DNA of 31,018 nucleotides, taken from Acidobacteriota bacterium (GTDB lineage Bacteria > Acidobacteriota > HRBIN11). The stretch is taken from positions 1 through 31,018 of the forward strand of contig JANXAA010000001.1 of the NCBI GenBank assembly GCA_025061865.1, in the 5' to 3' direction. Under the pieces are notes generated by a model, which worked only from the letters and a program-made list of their open reading frames with translations, did not search any database and was not told the DNA's origin. The position numbers were made by a program, and so were the translations under genes. The stretch's first letter is position 1. Every line of letters begins with the position of its first letter. Below, one piece after another: positions 7,703 through 16,476 of the stretch.

Positions 7703-8415
7703 TCCACCGTCTATGGATTCGGTTCCGGCGGACCTTCCTGACAGGCCTGATCGTCCTGATGCCCTTGCTCATCACGGTCTGGGTCCTGTACCTATTCACG
7801 GAACGATTGGACCGCCTCTTCCAGCCCCTGGTGGAGGCCATCTTAGGGCATCCGATCCCGGGCCTCGGAGTCGGCATCGCCCTGCTCCTCATCTTAGCGA
7901 CCGGCGTCATTGCACCCTATTACTTGGGTCGCCGACTTCAGCAGGGGATCGACCGCCTCATGATGCAACTTCCAGTCGTCCGGGTCATCTACGGGACGTC
8001 TCGAAAGATCCTAGAGACCCTCCAAGTGACCCGGGCAATGGCCTTTCAGCGGGCCGTTTTAGTCCCCTATCCCCAACCCGGGAGTTATGTCATTGGGTTC
8101 GTCACAGCACCGGTCCCGCCGGACGTCCGTCGGCTCCTGCGGGAAACGCCGTCGGTCAGACCCGAGCCGGGGGGCCTGGCGTGGGACTGGCGGAGCGACA
8201 CCGACTGGGTCTACGTCTTCATCCCGAACACACCGAACCCGACGGGCGGACGGACGCTGATCCTGCCTCAGAACGTCCTCATCCCCTTAGACCTACCGGC
8301 TAACGCGGCCTTGCGCCTCGTGATGTCTGGCGGTCTCCTGGCTATCTCGGAGGGTCGGCCTGAGACAGGATTGCCCGAGACCGTGTCTCCTAAGACGTGG
8401 ACGCCCAAAGCGTAA
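7699..8415 (+). CDS. DUF502 family membrane protein
   Basis: This 238-residue protein has two N-terminal membrane segments (about residues 13-34 and 56-76) and a soluble C-terminal domain. It contains YVFIPNTPNPTGGRTLILP, matching the conserved VFxPTTPNPTSG block of DUF502. The family is widespread in bacteria, and some plant members are called COV-like; its biochemical role is not established. The ATG overlaps the thioesterase stop (ATGA) and is preceded by GGGAG and AGGAG. The next gene, coaX, begins about 50 bp downstream, so the three form one unit. The tail after about residue 215 is low complexity. Confidence 0.85.
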   Translation: MIHRLWIRFRRTFLTGLIVLMPLLITVWVLYLFTERLDRLFQPLVEAILGHPIPGLGVGIALLLILATGVIAPYYLGRRLQQGIDRLMMQLPVVRVIYGTSRKILETLQVTRAMAFQRAVLVPYPQPGSYVIGFVTAPVPPDVRRLLRETPSVRPEPGGLAWDWRSDTDWVYVFIPNTPNPTGGRTLILPQNVLIPLDLPANAALRLVMSGGLLAISEGRPETGLPETVSPKTWTPKA

Positions 8416-8466
8416 CGCCGTGATAGCGTGACGGACCGGCGTCTCCGGCGCCTGGAGTCGCACACC

Positions 8467-9249
8467 ATGGAACGGGACGAACTCATGGTCATCGATATCG
8501 GTAACACCCAGACGAGCGTCGGATTCTGGAAAGAAGGGGCCATGGTCGATGCTTACCGATTCCAGTCAGACCGAGACCGCACAGCCGACGAGTGGGGTCT
8601 GTGGTTCCGATGGGTCCTCCACTGGAATCGAGGCGGCCCCGACCGTCTTCGGGGCGTCGCCCTGGCCAGTGTCGTCCCCCCGATGACGGACCGGGTCGTC
8701 CAGGCCTGCCAGAAGTACCTGGGCCAGACGCCCTTCGTCATCGAGCCGGGCATTCGGACGGGGATGCCTATCTTGTACGAGGACCCGAAGGCTGTCGGGG
8801 CCGACCGCATCGCCAACGCCGTGGCGGCCTTCCGGGAGCTAGGCGGCCCCTGTGTCGTCATCGACCTCGGGACAGCGACGACCTTCGACATCGTCAGTGA
8901 GCGGGGCGAGTACCTGGGCGGCGTCATCGCCCCGGGTATCGAGATCTCAGCGGATGCCCTCTTCCAACGGGCCGCCCGCTTGCCCCGGGTCGAGGTCCGA
9001 CGCCCGCCGGGCGTCATCGGCCGAAACACGCCCCATGCCATGCAAGCGGGCCTCTTTTACGGTTACGCCGGCCTGATCGAGCGGATCGCCCAAGAGATTC
9101 AAAGCGTCCTGGGCGAGGGCACCCAGTTTATCGCCACCGGCGGCCTGGCCCCCCTGCTGGCCGACACAAGTCCTTATATGCAGAGGGTCGACCTCCTGCT
9201 GACCCTCCGGGGTATCGCCTATCTGTATGAGATAAACCAACCGGCGTGA
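8467..9249 (+). CDS. coaX: Type III pantothenate kinase
   Basis: This 260-residue protein belongs to the ASKHA fold and catalyses ATP-dependent phosphorylation of pantothenate, the first committed step of CoA synthesis. Visible hallmarks are the phosphate-1 loop VIDIGNT (D10), DPKAVGADRIANAVAA, the phosphate-2 loop VIDLGTATTFDIV, GGVIAPGIEISADALF, and the late ATGGLAP adenosine motif. Length is normal for CoaX. ATG 8467 has GGAG about 9 nt upstream; an alternative ATG at 8485 would begin immediately before the first motif. As a family, CoaX enzymes are not inhibited by CoA, unlike type I enzymes. The gene ends the kinase-led plus-strand cluster, with a strong hairpin just downstream. Confidence 0.95.
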   Translation: MERDELMVIDIGNTQTSVGFWKEGAMVDAYRFQSDRDRTADEWGLWFRWVLHWNRGGPDRLRGVALASVVPPMTDRVVQACQKYLGQTPFVIEPGIRTGMPILYEDPKAVGADRIANAVAAFRELGGPCVVIDLGTATTFDIVSERGEYLGGVIAPGIEISADALFQRAARLPRVEVRRPPGVIGRNTPHAMQAGLFYGYAGLIERIAQEIQSVLGEGTQFIATGGLAPLLADTSPYMQRVDLLLTLRGIAYLYEINQPA

Positions 9250-9254
9250 CGGCG

Positions 9255-9278
9255 GGCCGCCGGCATCTGCCGGCGGCC
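9255..9278. terminator. Bidirectional terminator-like hairpin between coaX and purH
   Basis: GGCCGCCGGC (9255-9264) and GCCGGCGGCC (9269-9278) form a perfect 10-bp stem with an ATCT loop. It occupies the 31-bp gap between convergent genes. No T-tract follows in either direction, so it may terminate poorly alone or protect 3' ends. Confidence 0.55.
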
Positions 9279-9280
9279 GG

Positions 9281-10834
9281 TCAGTGGCGGAAATGGCGGA
9301 GACCTGTAAAGACCATCGCCATTCCGTGTTCGTCAGCCGCTTGGATGACCTCGTCGTCCCGGATCGAGCCCCCGGGTTGGACGACGGCCGTGACACCGGC
9401 CTGGGCTAGCTCGTCGACGCCGTCCCGGAAGGGGAAGAAGGCGTCGGACGCCGCCACGGCTGCCCGCAAGTCGGCTGCCGGAGCCTTCTGGACGGCGACT
9501 CGGACGGCATCGACGCGGCTGACCTGACCCCCACCGATGCCCACCGTCCGAAGGTCCCGGGCCAGGACGATGGCGTTACTCTTGACATGCTTGGCGACCC
9601 GCCAGGCGAAGGCCAGGTCCCGCCATTCGGCCTCCGACGGGGCTCGCTTCGTGACGACCCGCCACTGCTCGGGGTCCTCGACGGGCCAGTCGCCGTCCTG
9701 GACGAGGACGCCGCCCAAGACGGACCGGACCTCGACGGATCGGTCCGGCCGCCAGGGACCCGACAGCTCCAAGACTCGCAAGTTCTTCTTCCGAGCGAGG
9801 ACCTGAAGGGCCCCGTCCGTGTAGCCCGGGGCGATGACGCACTCCAGGAAGGTCTCGACGATGGCCTCGGCGGCCGCTTCATCGACGACGCCCCCGATGC
9901 CGGCGATGCCCCCAAAGGCGGCGACGGTGTCGGCGGCCCGAGCCCAGACGTAGGCGTCCCGGGCCGTGGCGGCGACGGCCACGCCGGACGGCGTGTTGTG
10001 CTTGATGACGACGGCGACGACGCCCTCAGCCTCCCCCTCGAAGTCGGCGACGACTCGGACGGCGGCGTCCAGGTCGAGAATATTGTTGTACGAAAGTTCC
10101 TTTCCCTGGAGCTGGCGGGCCCGATGGAGAGCGACCGGGGCCTCAGGCCGGACAGCGTACCAGTGGCCCCACTGGTGGGGATTTTCGCCGTAGCGGAGGG
10201 GCTGATGCCGGACGAGGGCCCAGGGCCACAGGACCGGCTCGGCCAAGCCCCGTTCTTGATAGAAACGGGCCGTGATGACGGCGTCGTAAACGGCCGTGTA
10301 GGCAAAAGCCTTGGCGGCCATAGCCCGCCGGAAAGACTCCGGCGGGGGCCACGTGCCCTGGCGGAGGACGTCCACGAGGGTCGGATAGTCGGTCGGCTCG
10401 ACGAGGACCGTCACCCATGGCCAGTTCTTGGCGGCCGCCCGGATGAGAGCCACGCCGCCGATGTCGACCCAGTCCATGAGTTGTTCGAGGGAAAGCCCGG
10501 CCTGGGCCCATGCCTCGAAGGGGTAGAGGTTCACGACGACGAGGTCGACCGGGGCCAGGCCGTATTGCCGAAGCTGGGCCTCGTCCTCGGGCCGGTCCCG
10601 ACGGGCTAGGATGCCCGCAAAGACAGCCGGATGGAGCGTCTTGACGCGACCGCCGAGGACCTCCGGAAAGCCGGTCACGTCCTCGACGCGCCGGACGTAG
10701 ATGTCCTGCGCCCGGAGAAGCTGGGCCGTCCCACTTGTAACAAGGATCTCGAAGCGATGGTCGGCCAACGCGCGGGCCAAGTCGGTCAAGCCCGTCTTGT
10801 CATACACGCTGATGAGAGCTCGACGGGATGCCAT
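9281..10834 (-). CDS. purH: Bifunctional AICAR transformylase / IMP cyclohydrolase
   Basis: This 517-residue enzyme performs the last two steps of purine synthesis: formyl transfer to AICAR, then closure to IMP. The N-terminal cyclohydrolase domain shows SVYDKTGL (9-16), GGRVKTLHPAVFAGI (61-75) and DIGGVALIRAAAKN (124-137). The transformylase domain shows RYGENPHQ (214-221), QGKELSYNNILDLDAA (243-258), the catalytic KH pair at 278-279, SDAFFPFRDG (463-472), and QPGGSIRDDEVI (486-497). The usual KHxNPCG reads KHNTPSG here, so cysteine is replaced by serine; the KH pair is intact. Length is standard. The nearest Shine-Dalgarno, GGAGG, lies 12 nt before the ATG, which is rather far. The gene is isolated from other pur genes. 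Confidence 0.97.
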   Translation of the reverse strand: MASRRALISVYDKTGLTDLARALADHRFEILVTSGTAQLLRAQDIYVRRVEDVTGFPEVLGGRVKTLHPAVFAGILARRDRPEDEAQLRQYGLAPVDLVVVNLYPFEAWAQAGLSLEQLMDWVDIGGVALIRAAAKNWPWVTVLVEPTDYPTLVDVLRQGTWPPPESFRRAMAAKAFAYTAVYDAVITARFYQERGLAEPVLWPWALVRHQPLRYGENPHQWGHWYAVRPEAPVALHRARQLQGKELSYNNILDLDAAVRVVADFEGEAEGVVAVVIKHNTPSGVAVAATARDAYVWARAADTVAAFGGIAGIGGVVDEAAAEAIVETFLECVIAPGYTDGALQVLARKKNLRVLELSGPWRPDRSVEVRSVLGGVLVQDGDWPVEDPEQWRVVTKRAPSEAEWRDLAFAWRVAKHVKSNAIVLARDLRTVGIGGGQVSRVDAVRVAVQKAPAADLRAAVAASDAFFPFRDGVDELAQAGVTAVVQPGGSIRDDEVIQAADEHGMAMVFTGLRHFRH

Positions 10835-11322
10835 GACTGGGATAGGACCTCCATGGTCAGGCAGGTGTTAGTACCGGCTCGACAGCCGCCTCGACGCCGT
10901 GGACAAGCTTCCGAGCACTTTCTTTACCCAGGAGTCCTCCAAAGCTTCGTACACTTCGACCGAGAATCCCCTGGGCCCTCCCTCGAAGGTGTCGCCAAGT
11001 CTGGCGATATTTTGGGATCGTCGGCCCCCTTGTGCAAGCAATATGGTGGGAGGACGGAATGGATGGGTGGGCGAGTAGGCAGGCAGATGAGGGAATCCTT
11101 GGAATGCCCGCTGTCCGGCGAGCGCCCCCGGGCCTGGCGCTGCTCGTAATGGCCGCCGTAGGACGCTGGCCCGGCCCTGCGCCGACGTGGGCCTAAGCTT
11201 TACACGGTGGCGTCGTCCTGACATTTGGAAGAGTAGCGACCGTCATCTGCGGTGCCGTCAAGACATAGGACTATCCTTCTCCCCTTTCCCTACCTACCCG
11301 TCTGCCTATCTGCCCAAGACAA
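10835..11322. other. Intergenic region between the Omp85 gene and purH
   Basis: These 488 bp carry no recognisable gene. A minus-strand frame from TTG 11041 to 10868 (57 codons) has an amphipathic C-terminus, but it lacks a ribosome site and uses AGG codons rarely seen in neighbouring genes. Two G-rich runs of the family seen elsewhere lie at 11076-11093 (plus) and 11288-11315 (minus). Confidence 0.5.
11288..11315 (-). repeat. G-rich degenerate run just after the Omp85 gene
   Basis: On the minus strand, reading with the Omp85 message, this 28-nt run contains GGGCAGATAGGCAG and GGGTAGGTAGGG. It starts about 8 nt after the stop codon. Similar words occur at several other gene ends in the window. 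Confidence 0.5.
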
Positions 11323-14061
11323 TTAAAATTCCTGGCCGATGGTTACGAACCAGTGGAAGCGCCTCTCTCCGGGGCGTCGGTCCAAGAGCCAAGCCAGGTC
11401 GACTCCCACGGGGCCGAAGGGGGCGATATATCGAAGGCCGAAGCCACCGGCTTTCCGGAAGTCAGACCACCGGAGGCTCGGATTCTCGAGGAATACGTTG
11501 CCAACGTCGAGGAACAGCACGAGGCCCCAGGACGGTCGCGGGTTGAACCGCTGTTCGACCGTCATCAGCCACAGGGCGTTGCCGCCCAGGGGCGGTCCCA
11601 GCGTGTTGAAGGCAAAGCCTCGGTGGGTACGGCTCCCGCCGGCAAAGAACCGCTGGCTCGGCGGGAGCAAGACGCGCTGGTCGGGCGGGAGCCGGGCGGG
11701 GGCTTCGAAACGGCGGCCCCAGCCAGCCCGTTGGGCGATAGCCAGGACCCAACCGGACGTCAGGGGAAGATAGACGTTCCACTGACCTGCCAGCTTCAGA
11801 AACGTCACGTCGGAACCCCAACTCCGCAGGCTGAACTCCCCGGTCACGCTCAGGAACTGGCCCTGGGTAGCGTTTAAGACCGAATCCCGGGTATCTCGGA
11901 GCCACCCAAGGGAGAGTTTCGTGAGTCGCAGGTTTTCAAACTCCCGGGCGATCAGCTCGATTTCCTCGGGGCTTAAGGTGGGAGCCAAATTCTCTAGACG
12001 GGTCTCACTGACCTCCCACTGGCCTGTCAGGAGAGACCGGGGCCCATACCGGTGGACCCCCTGAAGGAGGCCCCGGCTCTGGAAGAGGTCAAAGTTCGGT
12101 TGACGCTGGAAGCCTGTCTCGCCGGCGACCTGCCACTCGACGGGAAGGTCCCCCATGGAACGGCCCCCAAAGGAGCCCAGGACCCGCCAGTTGACGAAGC
12201 TGAAGCGGAACAGGGCATACAACCGGTACCCCCGACCCAGGAAATTGTTGTACTGCGCGTTCAGAATCCCCCGGATCCCGTCGTTTTCCTGATACCCCAG
12301 GCCATAGCTGAAACGGGTGGGCCGGGCCTCCCGAAGGATGACCAGCAGATTCTCCCGGTCGCCCATCTGTTGCGGAAGGGGCAGGGGAATCTCGACCCGT
12401 TCAAAGAGACCGAGGTCGTATAGGCGATTTTGAAAAGCTTCTAACTGGTCCGCCTGCAGGGGGGCCCCTTCTCGAAACGGTAGGAGACGATACAGGACGC
12501 CTGCCTGCGTGTGGTATAAGCCCCGGAAGATCACCCGGTCGACATACGTCGGCTCGCCCTCCAGGATGTAGAAGTCGACCCGCACGGTGTCGGGCTGGCC
12601 TGGGACAGACTCCACATGGGGCTCGACCTGGACCCGGAAGTAGCCGGCCTGGTAGTACTTCTGCCGGAGGACCTGGAGGCTCAAATCCAGCAGACGCCGC
12701 TCCAGGGCCTGACCTCGGCGCAAGGGGATGTAGGCCGCCAGTTCCTCATCGCTCCATACCGAGTTGCCCCAAAAGTCGACGTCTTGAACGTACCGCCGGG
12801 GGCCGATGTCACAGAGGATGCGAAGACGGGCGTTGCCCGGGTTTCCATACTCGGGAATGACTTGAAACTCGACGGGTTGATAGCCCCGCTCCTGAAGACT
12901 GACCTGAAAGCGGCGGAGCCACGTCTGGAACTGGTCGTAGACCCAGGGCGACCCAGGCCTCCAGAGTTGGACCTCTGAGTGGAGCTCCGCCGGCAGGCCC
13001 TCCCATTGGATCGAGGTGATACGGGCCATCGGGCCGGGTTCGACCCGAAACACGACGGCGACCGTCGTCGGCGTCTGTACCTGGACCGAACCCGTCACCT
13101 GCGCCTGCGGGTACGCGTGGGCCTGCAGGGTCCGCTGAAGCATGGCCCGCAGGACCTCCAGTAGGTCGTCGGACCAGGCCCGGGCGCTTCCGACCCAGTC
13201 GAGCCACTCCTGGACCCGTGGGACTCCCGGCGGCCAACCCACGACCTCGACCCGCACCCGGGGTCCGCACTGCCCGTCCAAGTGGACGACACCGTCCGAC
13301 CACGTGGCCTCCAAATAAGCCGTCCAGTACCCCTCCTGACGAACCCGTTGGACGACCCGTTGGACCGCCGACTGAAGGGCTGGGTTCCATCGTTCCGCCT
13401 TCCGGAGGACAGCCTCGACAGGGCCGCGTAGGGCCATACAAACGGGACCAGTCGACCAAGTCCAGCGCCGGACCCGTCGGGGCGTACCCTCGTCGACGTA
13501 AACCCGCAAGACACCGGTGCGGCGCTGGACATCGATTTCGTCAAAGTAGATGTCCACAGTCGGCGACTCAAACCCCGCCTCCTCATAGAAACGCCGAATG
13601 GCCTCTTTCCAGCGCTCGACCTGAGCCCGGTCGTAAGGGAGGTCCAGGGCAAAGTCCGTCATATGCTGTCGTAAGCGGCGAGGCGAAAAGGTCCGACTTG
13701 TGACGTAGAAGAAGCGCACATCTCCGATGCGGGCCGGGGCCACGCAGGTCATCGTCAGGTCCACGGCGGAAGGGCCTGCCCCCGCCCCGCCCGACTCTTG
13801 CGCCAGCCCCTCGACAGGCGACACCTGCGCCGAGACCTGCTCGCATAGACCGGTCAGGTACACGTTCTGAAGAGAGGCCGCCAGGGCTTCGTCCGTCAGG
13901 ACTTCCCCGGGACGGACGGCCAGCAGACGGTTGAAATCGTATGTCGTCCGAGGCCCCTCAAAGGTCCACCGCACTTGGCGGACGACCTGAGCGGCGACCC
14001 CGCCGGTTGCTACGACCCAGACGGCGACTCCCAGTCCTAACAGTCGGCCGCGTCGCCCCAC
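11323..14061 (-). CDS. Omp85-family outer-membrane assembly protein (BamA/TamA-like)
   Basis: This 912-residue protein starts with a signal peptide (LLGLGVAVWVVATGGVAAQ, cleavage near residue 24). Several POTRA domains follow in residues ~26-560, with characteristic blocks such as VYLTGLCEQVS, YEEAGF, QERGYQPVEF, YYQAGYFRVQVEP and RLYDLGLFERVEI. A C-terminal beta-barrel spans ~567-912, containing YGLGYQENDG, NFLGRGY and the GGSRTHRGF variant of the conserved (V/I)RG(F/Y) motif near 800. It ends in phenylalanine (IGQEF), as barrel proteins should. It would fold proteins into the outer membrane or move substrates across it. BamA typically has five POTRAs and TamA three. I count about five or six but cannot fix the number by eye, so the subgroup is open. 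GTG 14061 is chosen because AAGGAG lies 7 nt upstream and the signal peptide follows at once. Confidence 0.88.
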   Translation of the reverse strand: MGRRGRLLGLGVAVWVVATGGVAAQVVRQVRWTFEGPRTTYDFNRLLAVRPGEVLTDEALAASLQNVYLTGLCEQVSAQVSPVEGLAQESGGAGAGPSAVDLTMTCVAPARIGDVRFFYVTSRTFSPRRLRQHMTDFALDLPYDRAQVERWKEAIRRFYEEAGFESPTVDIYFDEIDVQRRTGVLRVYVDEGTPRRVRRWTWSTGPVCMALRGPVEAVLRKAERWNPALQSAVQRVVQRVRQEGYWTAYLEATWSDGVVHLDGQCGPRVRVEVVGWPPGVPRVQEWLDWVGSARAWSDDLLEVLRAMLQRTLQAHAYPQAQVTGSVQVQTPTTVAVVFRVEPGPMARITSIQWEGLPAELHSEVQLWRPGSPWVYDQFQTWLRRFQVSLQERGYQPVEFQVIPEYGNPGNARLRILCDIGPRRYVQDVDFWGNSVWSDEELAAYIPLRRGQALERRLLDLSLQVLRQKYYQAGYFRVQVEPHVESVPGQPDTVRVDFYILEGEPTYVDRVIFRGLYHTQAGVLYRLLPFREGAPLQADQLEAFQNRLYDLGLFERVEIPLPLPQQMGDRENLLVILREARPTRFSYGLGYQENDGIRGILNAQYNNFLGRGYRLYALFRFSFVNWRVLGSFGGRSMGDLPVEWQVAGETGFQRQPNFDLFQSRGLLQGVHRYGPRSLLTGQWEVSETRLENLAPTLSPEEIELIAREFENLRLTKLSLGWLRDTRDSVLNATQGQFLSVTGEFSLRSWGSDVTFLKLAGQWNVYLPLTSGWVLAIAQRAGWGRRFEAPARLPPDQRVLLPPSQRFFAGGSRTHRGFAFNTLGPPLGGNALWLMTVEQRFNPRPSWGLVLFLDVGNVFLENPSLRWSDFRKAGGFGLRYIAPFGPVGVDLAWLLDRRPGERRFHWFVTIGQEF

Positions 14062-14264
14062 TCGATAGCTCCTTGAGGGAAAGGTCCCGGAGCCCAGGGA
14101 AGCCGGGGCTCGGGACCGGGTGTTTCGACGGTAATGAACCTGGATATGATATTTCGGCGGGCAGACCGCTATAATGCTCCGTCCTGGCAACGGTTCTTTC
14201 GGAACTCGGCCCGACGGTGGCCAAATCTTCACTCCTGCAAAACCGTCCGGAAAAGTCGAACGGA

Positions 14265-14305
14265 CCCGGATTTTCACGGACCTAACGGCGCTGCTAAGAT
14301 CCGGG
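14265..14305 (-). promoter_or_regulatory. Inverted repeat in the Omp85 gene leader
   Basis: CCCGGAT (14265-14271) pairs with ATCCGGG (14299-14305) across a 27-nt loop, directly after the glycerate kinase stop and upstream of the Omp85 start. A smaller stem GTCCG/CGGAC abuts it. It could end the glycerate kinase transcript, although no T-tract follows. Confidence 0.3.
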
Positions 14306-14322
14306 GACCTATACTTTTTCGC

Positions 14323-15669
14323 TTATTTCTCGCTCCCCACGATCAGGACTAGCAGGTCCATCACGTTCGTGTACGTCGGCCCCGTCTTCAGGAGGCTCCC
14401 GACTTGCGCCAGGTAGTGGTACGCATCGTTGTTCGCCAGGAAAGGCTCTGGATGAATCCCCGCCTGTCGGGCCCGGTGGACGTGCCAAGGGTCGACGAGA
14501 CCGCCGGCGGCGTCCGTCGGACCGTCGGTCCCGTCAGTCCCGGCGCTCAAGAATACGACAGGCTCGTTTTCCTGTAAGAGGACCCCGACGCGAGTCGCCA
14601 GCTCTTGGTTGCGGCCGCCCAAGCCCGAGCCCCGCACCTGAACAGTCGTCTCCCCGCCCATCAGGATGCAGGCCGGCGGTCGAACGGGCTGGCCGTACAT
14701 CTGGACCTGACGGGCCACGGCCCGAACCCATCGGGCCACTTCGACGACAGAACCCTCGAGGAAGCTCGTCAGGACCGCTACGTGGTAGCCCCGGGCCCGG
14801 GCCGCTTGCGCCGCCGCTTGAAGGGCAGTCTGATTGTCGCCGATGACCCACACACGGGAGCGGGCGAATCGGGGGTCGCCCGGCTTGGGTGTTTCCGGCC
14901 GCCGACCCGCCTGGCCCTCCGTCAGGTGCACTCGTACGGCGTCGGGGACGCAGTCCCAGACTTGAAGACGGTGGAGAACCTCGACAGCGTCGGCATATGT
15001 AGAGGGGTCTGGTACGGTCGGGCCGGACCCGATGACGGACAAGTCATTCCCTACGACGTCGCTGATAACGAGCGTCCACACCGGCACCGCCGGCGGGACC
15101 CACCGCAGGAGCTGGCCCCCCTTAACCTGGGAGAGATGCTTGCGGACGGCATTTAGCTCGTGGATCGTCGCCCCTGCTCGCAGGAGCAGGTCTGTCATGG
15201 CCTGCACGTCAGCCAAGCTCACACCCTCGACGGGAAGTTCCAAGAGGGCCGAGGCTCCGCCGCTGAGGAGGACGAATACGCCGTCACGGGTCTGAACGGC
15301 GGCCAACTGCCGACGGATTGCCCCGGCCGCTCCTACAGAGCGTTCGTCTGGGATAGGATGCCCCGCCTCCCAGACCTGAATCCGTCGAAGGTCCGCGCCG
15401 TAGCCTTCCTTCGAGACGACGATCCCACCGGCGATGCGATCGCCCAGGATCGCCTCCAAAGCCTGGGCCATCCGGGCCGACGCCTTCCCAGCGCCGACGA
15501 CCCACACCCGCTCGGGAAGCGGCCACGTCTGGGCACCGACCTGAAGACCGTCCCGGCGAAGTCGCACCCACCGCGACAGGCAGACTAAGGGATCGACGGC
15601 CTGCACGGCCGTCTGGAAACAACGGACAGCGTCCCTTCGCCAGCGTTCGATCAGGGCTTTTCGGACCAT
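14323..15669 (-). CDS. Glycerate 2-kinase (MOFRL family)
   Basis: This 448-residue enzyme is of the GckA/TtuD type, which phosphorylates D-glycerate to 2-phosphoglycerate with ATP, feeding glyoxylate, serine or sugar-acid breakdown into glycolysis. Diagnostic blocks are VVGAGKASARMAQALE (57-72), VLLSGGASALLELP, HELNAVRKHLSQVKGGQL, SDVVGNDLSVIGSGPTVPDP, and the MOFRL segment GGETTVQVRGSGLGGRNQELA followed by SAGTDGTDGPTDAAGG. Length and order fit the family. The frame is open to 15765, but homology begins close after ATG 15669. That ATG has no good Shine-Dalgarno, so the start is uncertain by a few residues. A structured segment (15713-15766) lies just upstream. Confidence 0.93.
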   Translation of the reverse strand: MVRKALIERWRRDAVRCFQTAVQAVDPLVCLSRWVRLRRDGLQVGAQTWPLPERVWVVGAGKASARMAQALEAILGDRIAGGIVVSKEGYGADLRRIQVWEAGHPIPDERSVGAAGAIRRQLAAVQTRDGVFVLLSGGASALLELPVEGVSLADVQAMTDLLLRAGATIHELNAVRKHLSQVKGGQLLRWVPPAVPVWTLVISDVVGNDLSVIGSGPTVPDPSTYADAVEVLHRLQVWDCVPDAVRVHLTEGQAGRRPETPKPGDPRFARSRVWVIGDNQTALQAAAQAARARGYHVAVLTSFLEGSVVEVARWVRAVARQVQMYGQPVRPPACILMGGETTVQVRGSGLGGRNQELATRVGVLLQENEPVVFLSAGTDGTDGPTDAAGGLVDPWHVHRARQAGIHPEPFLANNDAYHYLAQVGSLLKTGPTYTNVMDLLVLIVGSEK

Positions 15670-15712
15670 AAGCCGTCCAAGTCCCGGACCTGACGACTCC
15701 GCCCCAGCGAGC

Positions 15713-15766
15713 GATGCGGGGATGGCACATCCCTGGAACCCAGGAGCTGGGACCCAAGACCGCATC
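15713..15766 (-). promoter_or_regulatory. Structured leader segment upstream of the glycerate kinase gene
   Basis: GATGCGG (15713-15719) pairs with CCGCATC (15760-15766). Enclosed are two small hairpins: GGATG/CATCC around a GCA loop (15720-15732) and CTGG/CCAG around 15733-15743. Together they make a compact three-way-junction-like fold about 45 nt before the start codon. I do not recognise a known riboswitch. Confidence 0.35.
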
Positions 15767-15784
15767 CCCTACGTCCTGATGAAA

Positions 15785-15800
15785 CCGCTCTAACAAGCGG
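15785..15800 (-). terminator. Possible terminator after mobA
   Basis: Read on the minus strand, CCGCT and AGCGG form a 5-bp stem with a 6-nt loop followed by TTTC. It lies about 40 nt beyond the mobA stop. The stem is short, so the call is weak. Confidence 0.35.
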
Positions 15801-15840
15801 GGCTAAGATCCCCCGGGGCCTACCTTATCCCCTATTCCCG

Positions 15841-16476
15841 CTACAGGGCCTGCAAGATGTGGCCCCGGCGGAGCCAGTATCGCCGCCAAAACCGCAAGTC
15901 AGCCGGCGTGTCCAGGTCCTGCCACCAGGGGACATCATCCGACGAAAAGGCCGACGGGTCCAGGACCTCACACCGGACGACTTGCCACCACTGCTGGAAA
16001 GAAGCCGACGGTCGGGGCTGTAGGGCCGTCGGGTGGACCCAGCCGACCGGGATAAACCACTGGCCGACCCGGAACACGTGGGCATCCCACCCACAAGCTG
16101 AGCCCCCGCAACGTCGGGCAACGTGTCCCAGGACATCCGACGGAAGCCAGGGCACGTCAGCGCTCAAGAACCACGCGTCCCGACCCCATCGTCGGAGGGC
16201 CATAGCAAGCGCTCGAGCGGGGCCGAGACCGGCCGCCGGGTCCAACCATTGGGGGCCGGGCCAGACCCACGTAGGGACGGGCCCCCCTAACAAGACCGGG
16301 TGCCAGTCCCGCCACCGGTCGAAGATCGCCCGTAGCAGGGGCTGCCCGTCGATCTCAAGGAACCGCTTATCGACACCGAGTCGACGGCTTTGACCGCCGG
16401 CCAGGACAAAGACCCCGAGGCCCCGGTCCGTATGCGCCCACCGGCCCCTAGCTCCAGGCGGTACGCTATCGGCCAT
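15841..16476 (-). CDS. mobA: Molybdenum cofactor guanylyltransferase (MobA-like)
   Basis: This 211-residue nucleotidyltransferase should add GMP to molybdopterin, making the bis-MGD cofactor used by formate dehydrogenases and related enzymes. The signature LAGGQSRRLGVDK is at residues 25-37, matching LAGGxSxRMGxDK. GLGPARALAMAL corresponds to the GPLAG loop, FLSADVPWL (103-111) supplies the metal-binding Asp, and LDTPADL (188-194) matches the NTPED motif. A glycine residue replaces part of some consensus positions, but the core is intact. Related NTP transferases such as MocA are possible. The ATG lies inside the last codons of the HNH gene, with GAGGAA 4 nt upstream, so the two are translationally coupled. 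FdhD, a partner in the same pathway, is encoded 11 kb away. Confidence 0.82.
   Translation of the reverse strand: MADSVPPGARGRWAHTDRGLGVFVLAGGQSRRLGVDKRFLEIDGQPLLRAIFDRWRDWHPVLLGGPVPTWVWPGPQWLDPAAGLGPARALAMALRRWGRDAWFLSADVPWLPSDVLGHVARRCGGSACGWDAHVFRVGQWFIPVGWVHPTALQPRPSASFQQWWQVVRCEVLDPSAFSSDDVPWWQDLDTPADLRFWRRYWLRRGHILQAL

Noticed and set aside
9587..10609. Long plus-strand open frame opposite purH (340 codons)
   Set aside because: It lies wholly antisense to a clearly conserved enzyme, and its translation is a compositional mirror rich in G, D and P without any recognisable motif.
14170..14175. Perfect plus-strand TATAAT upstream of the Omp85 gene
   Set aside because: No -35 box at proper spacing, and no plus-strand gene downstream for it to serve.
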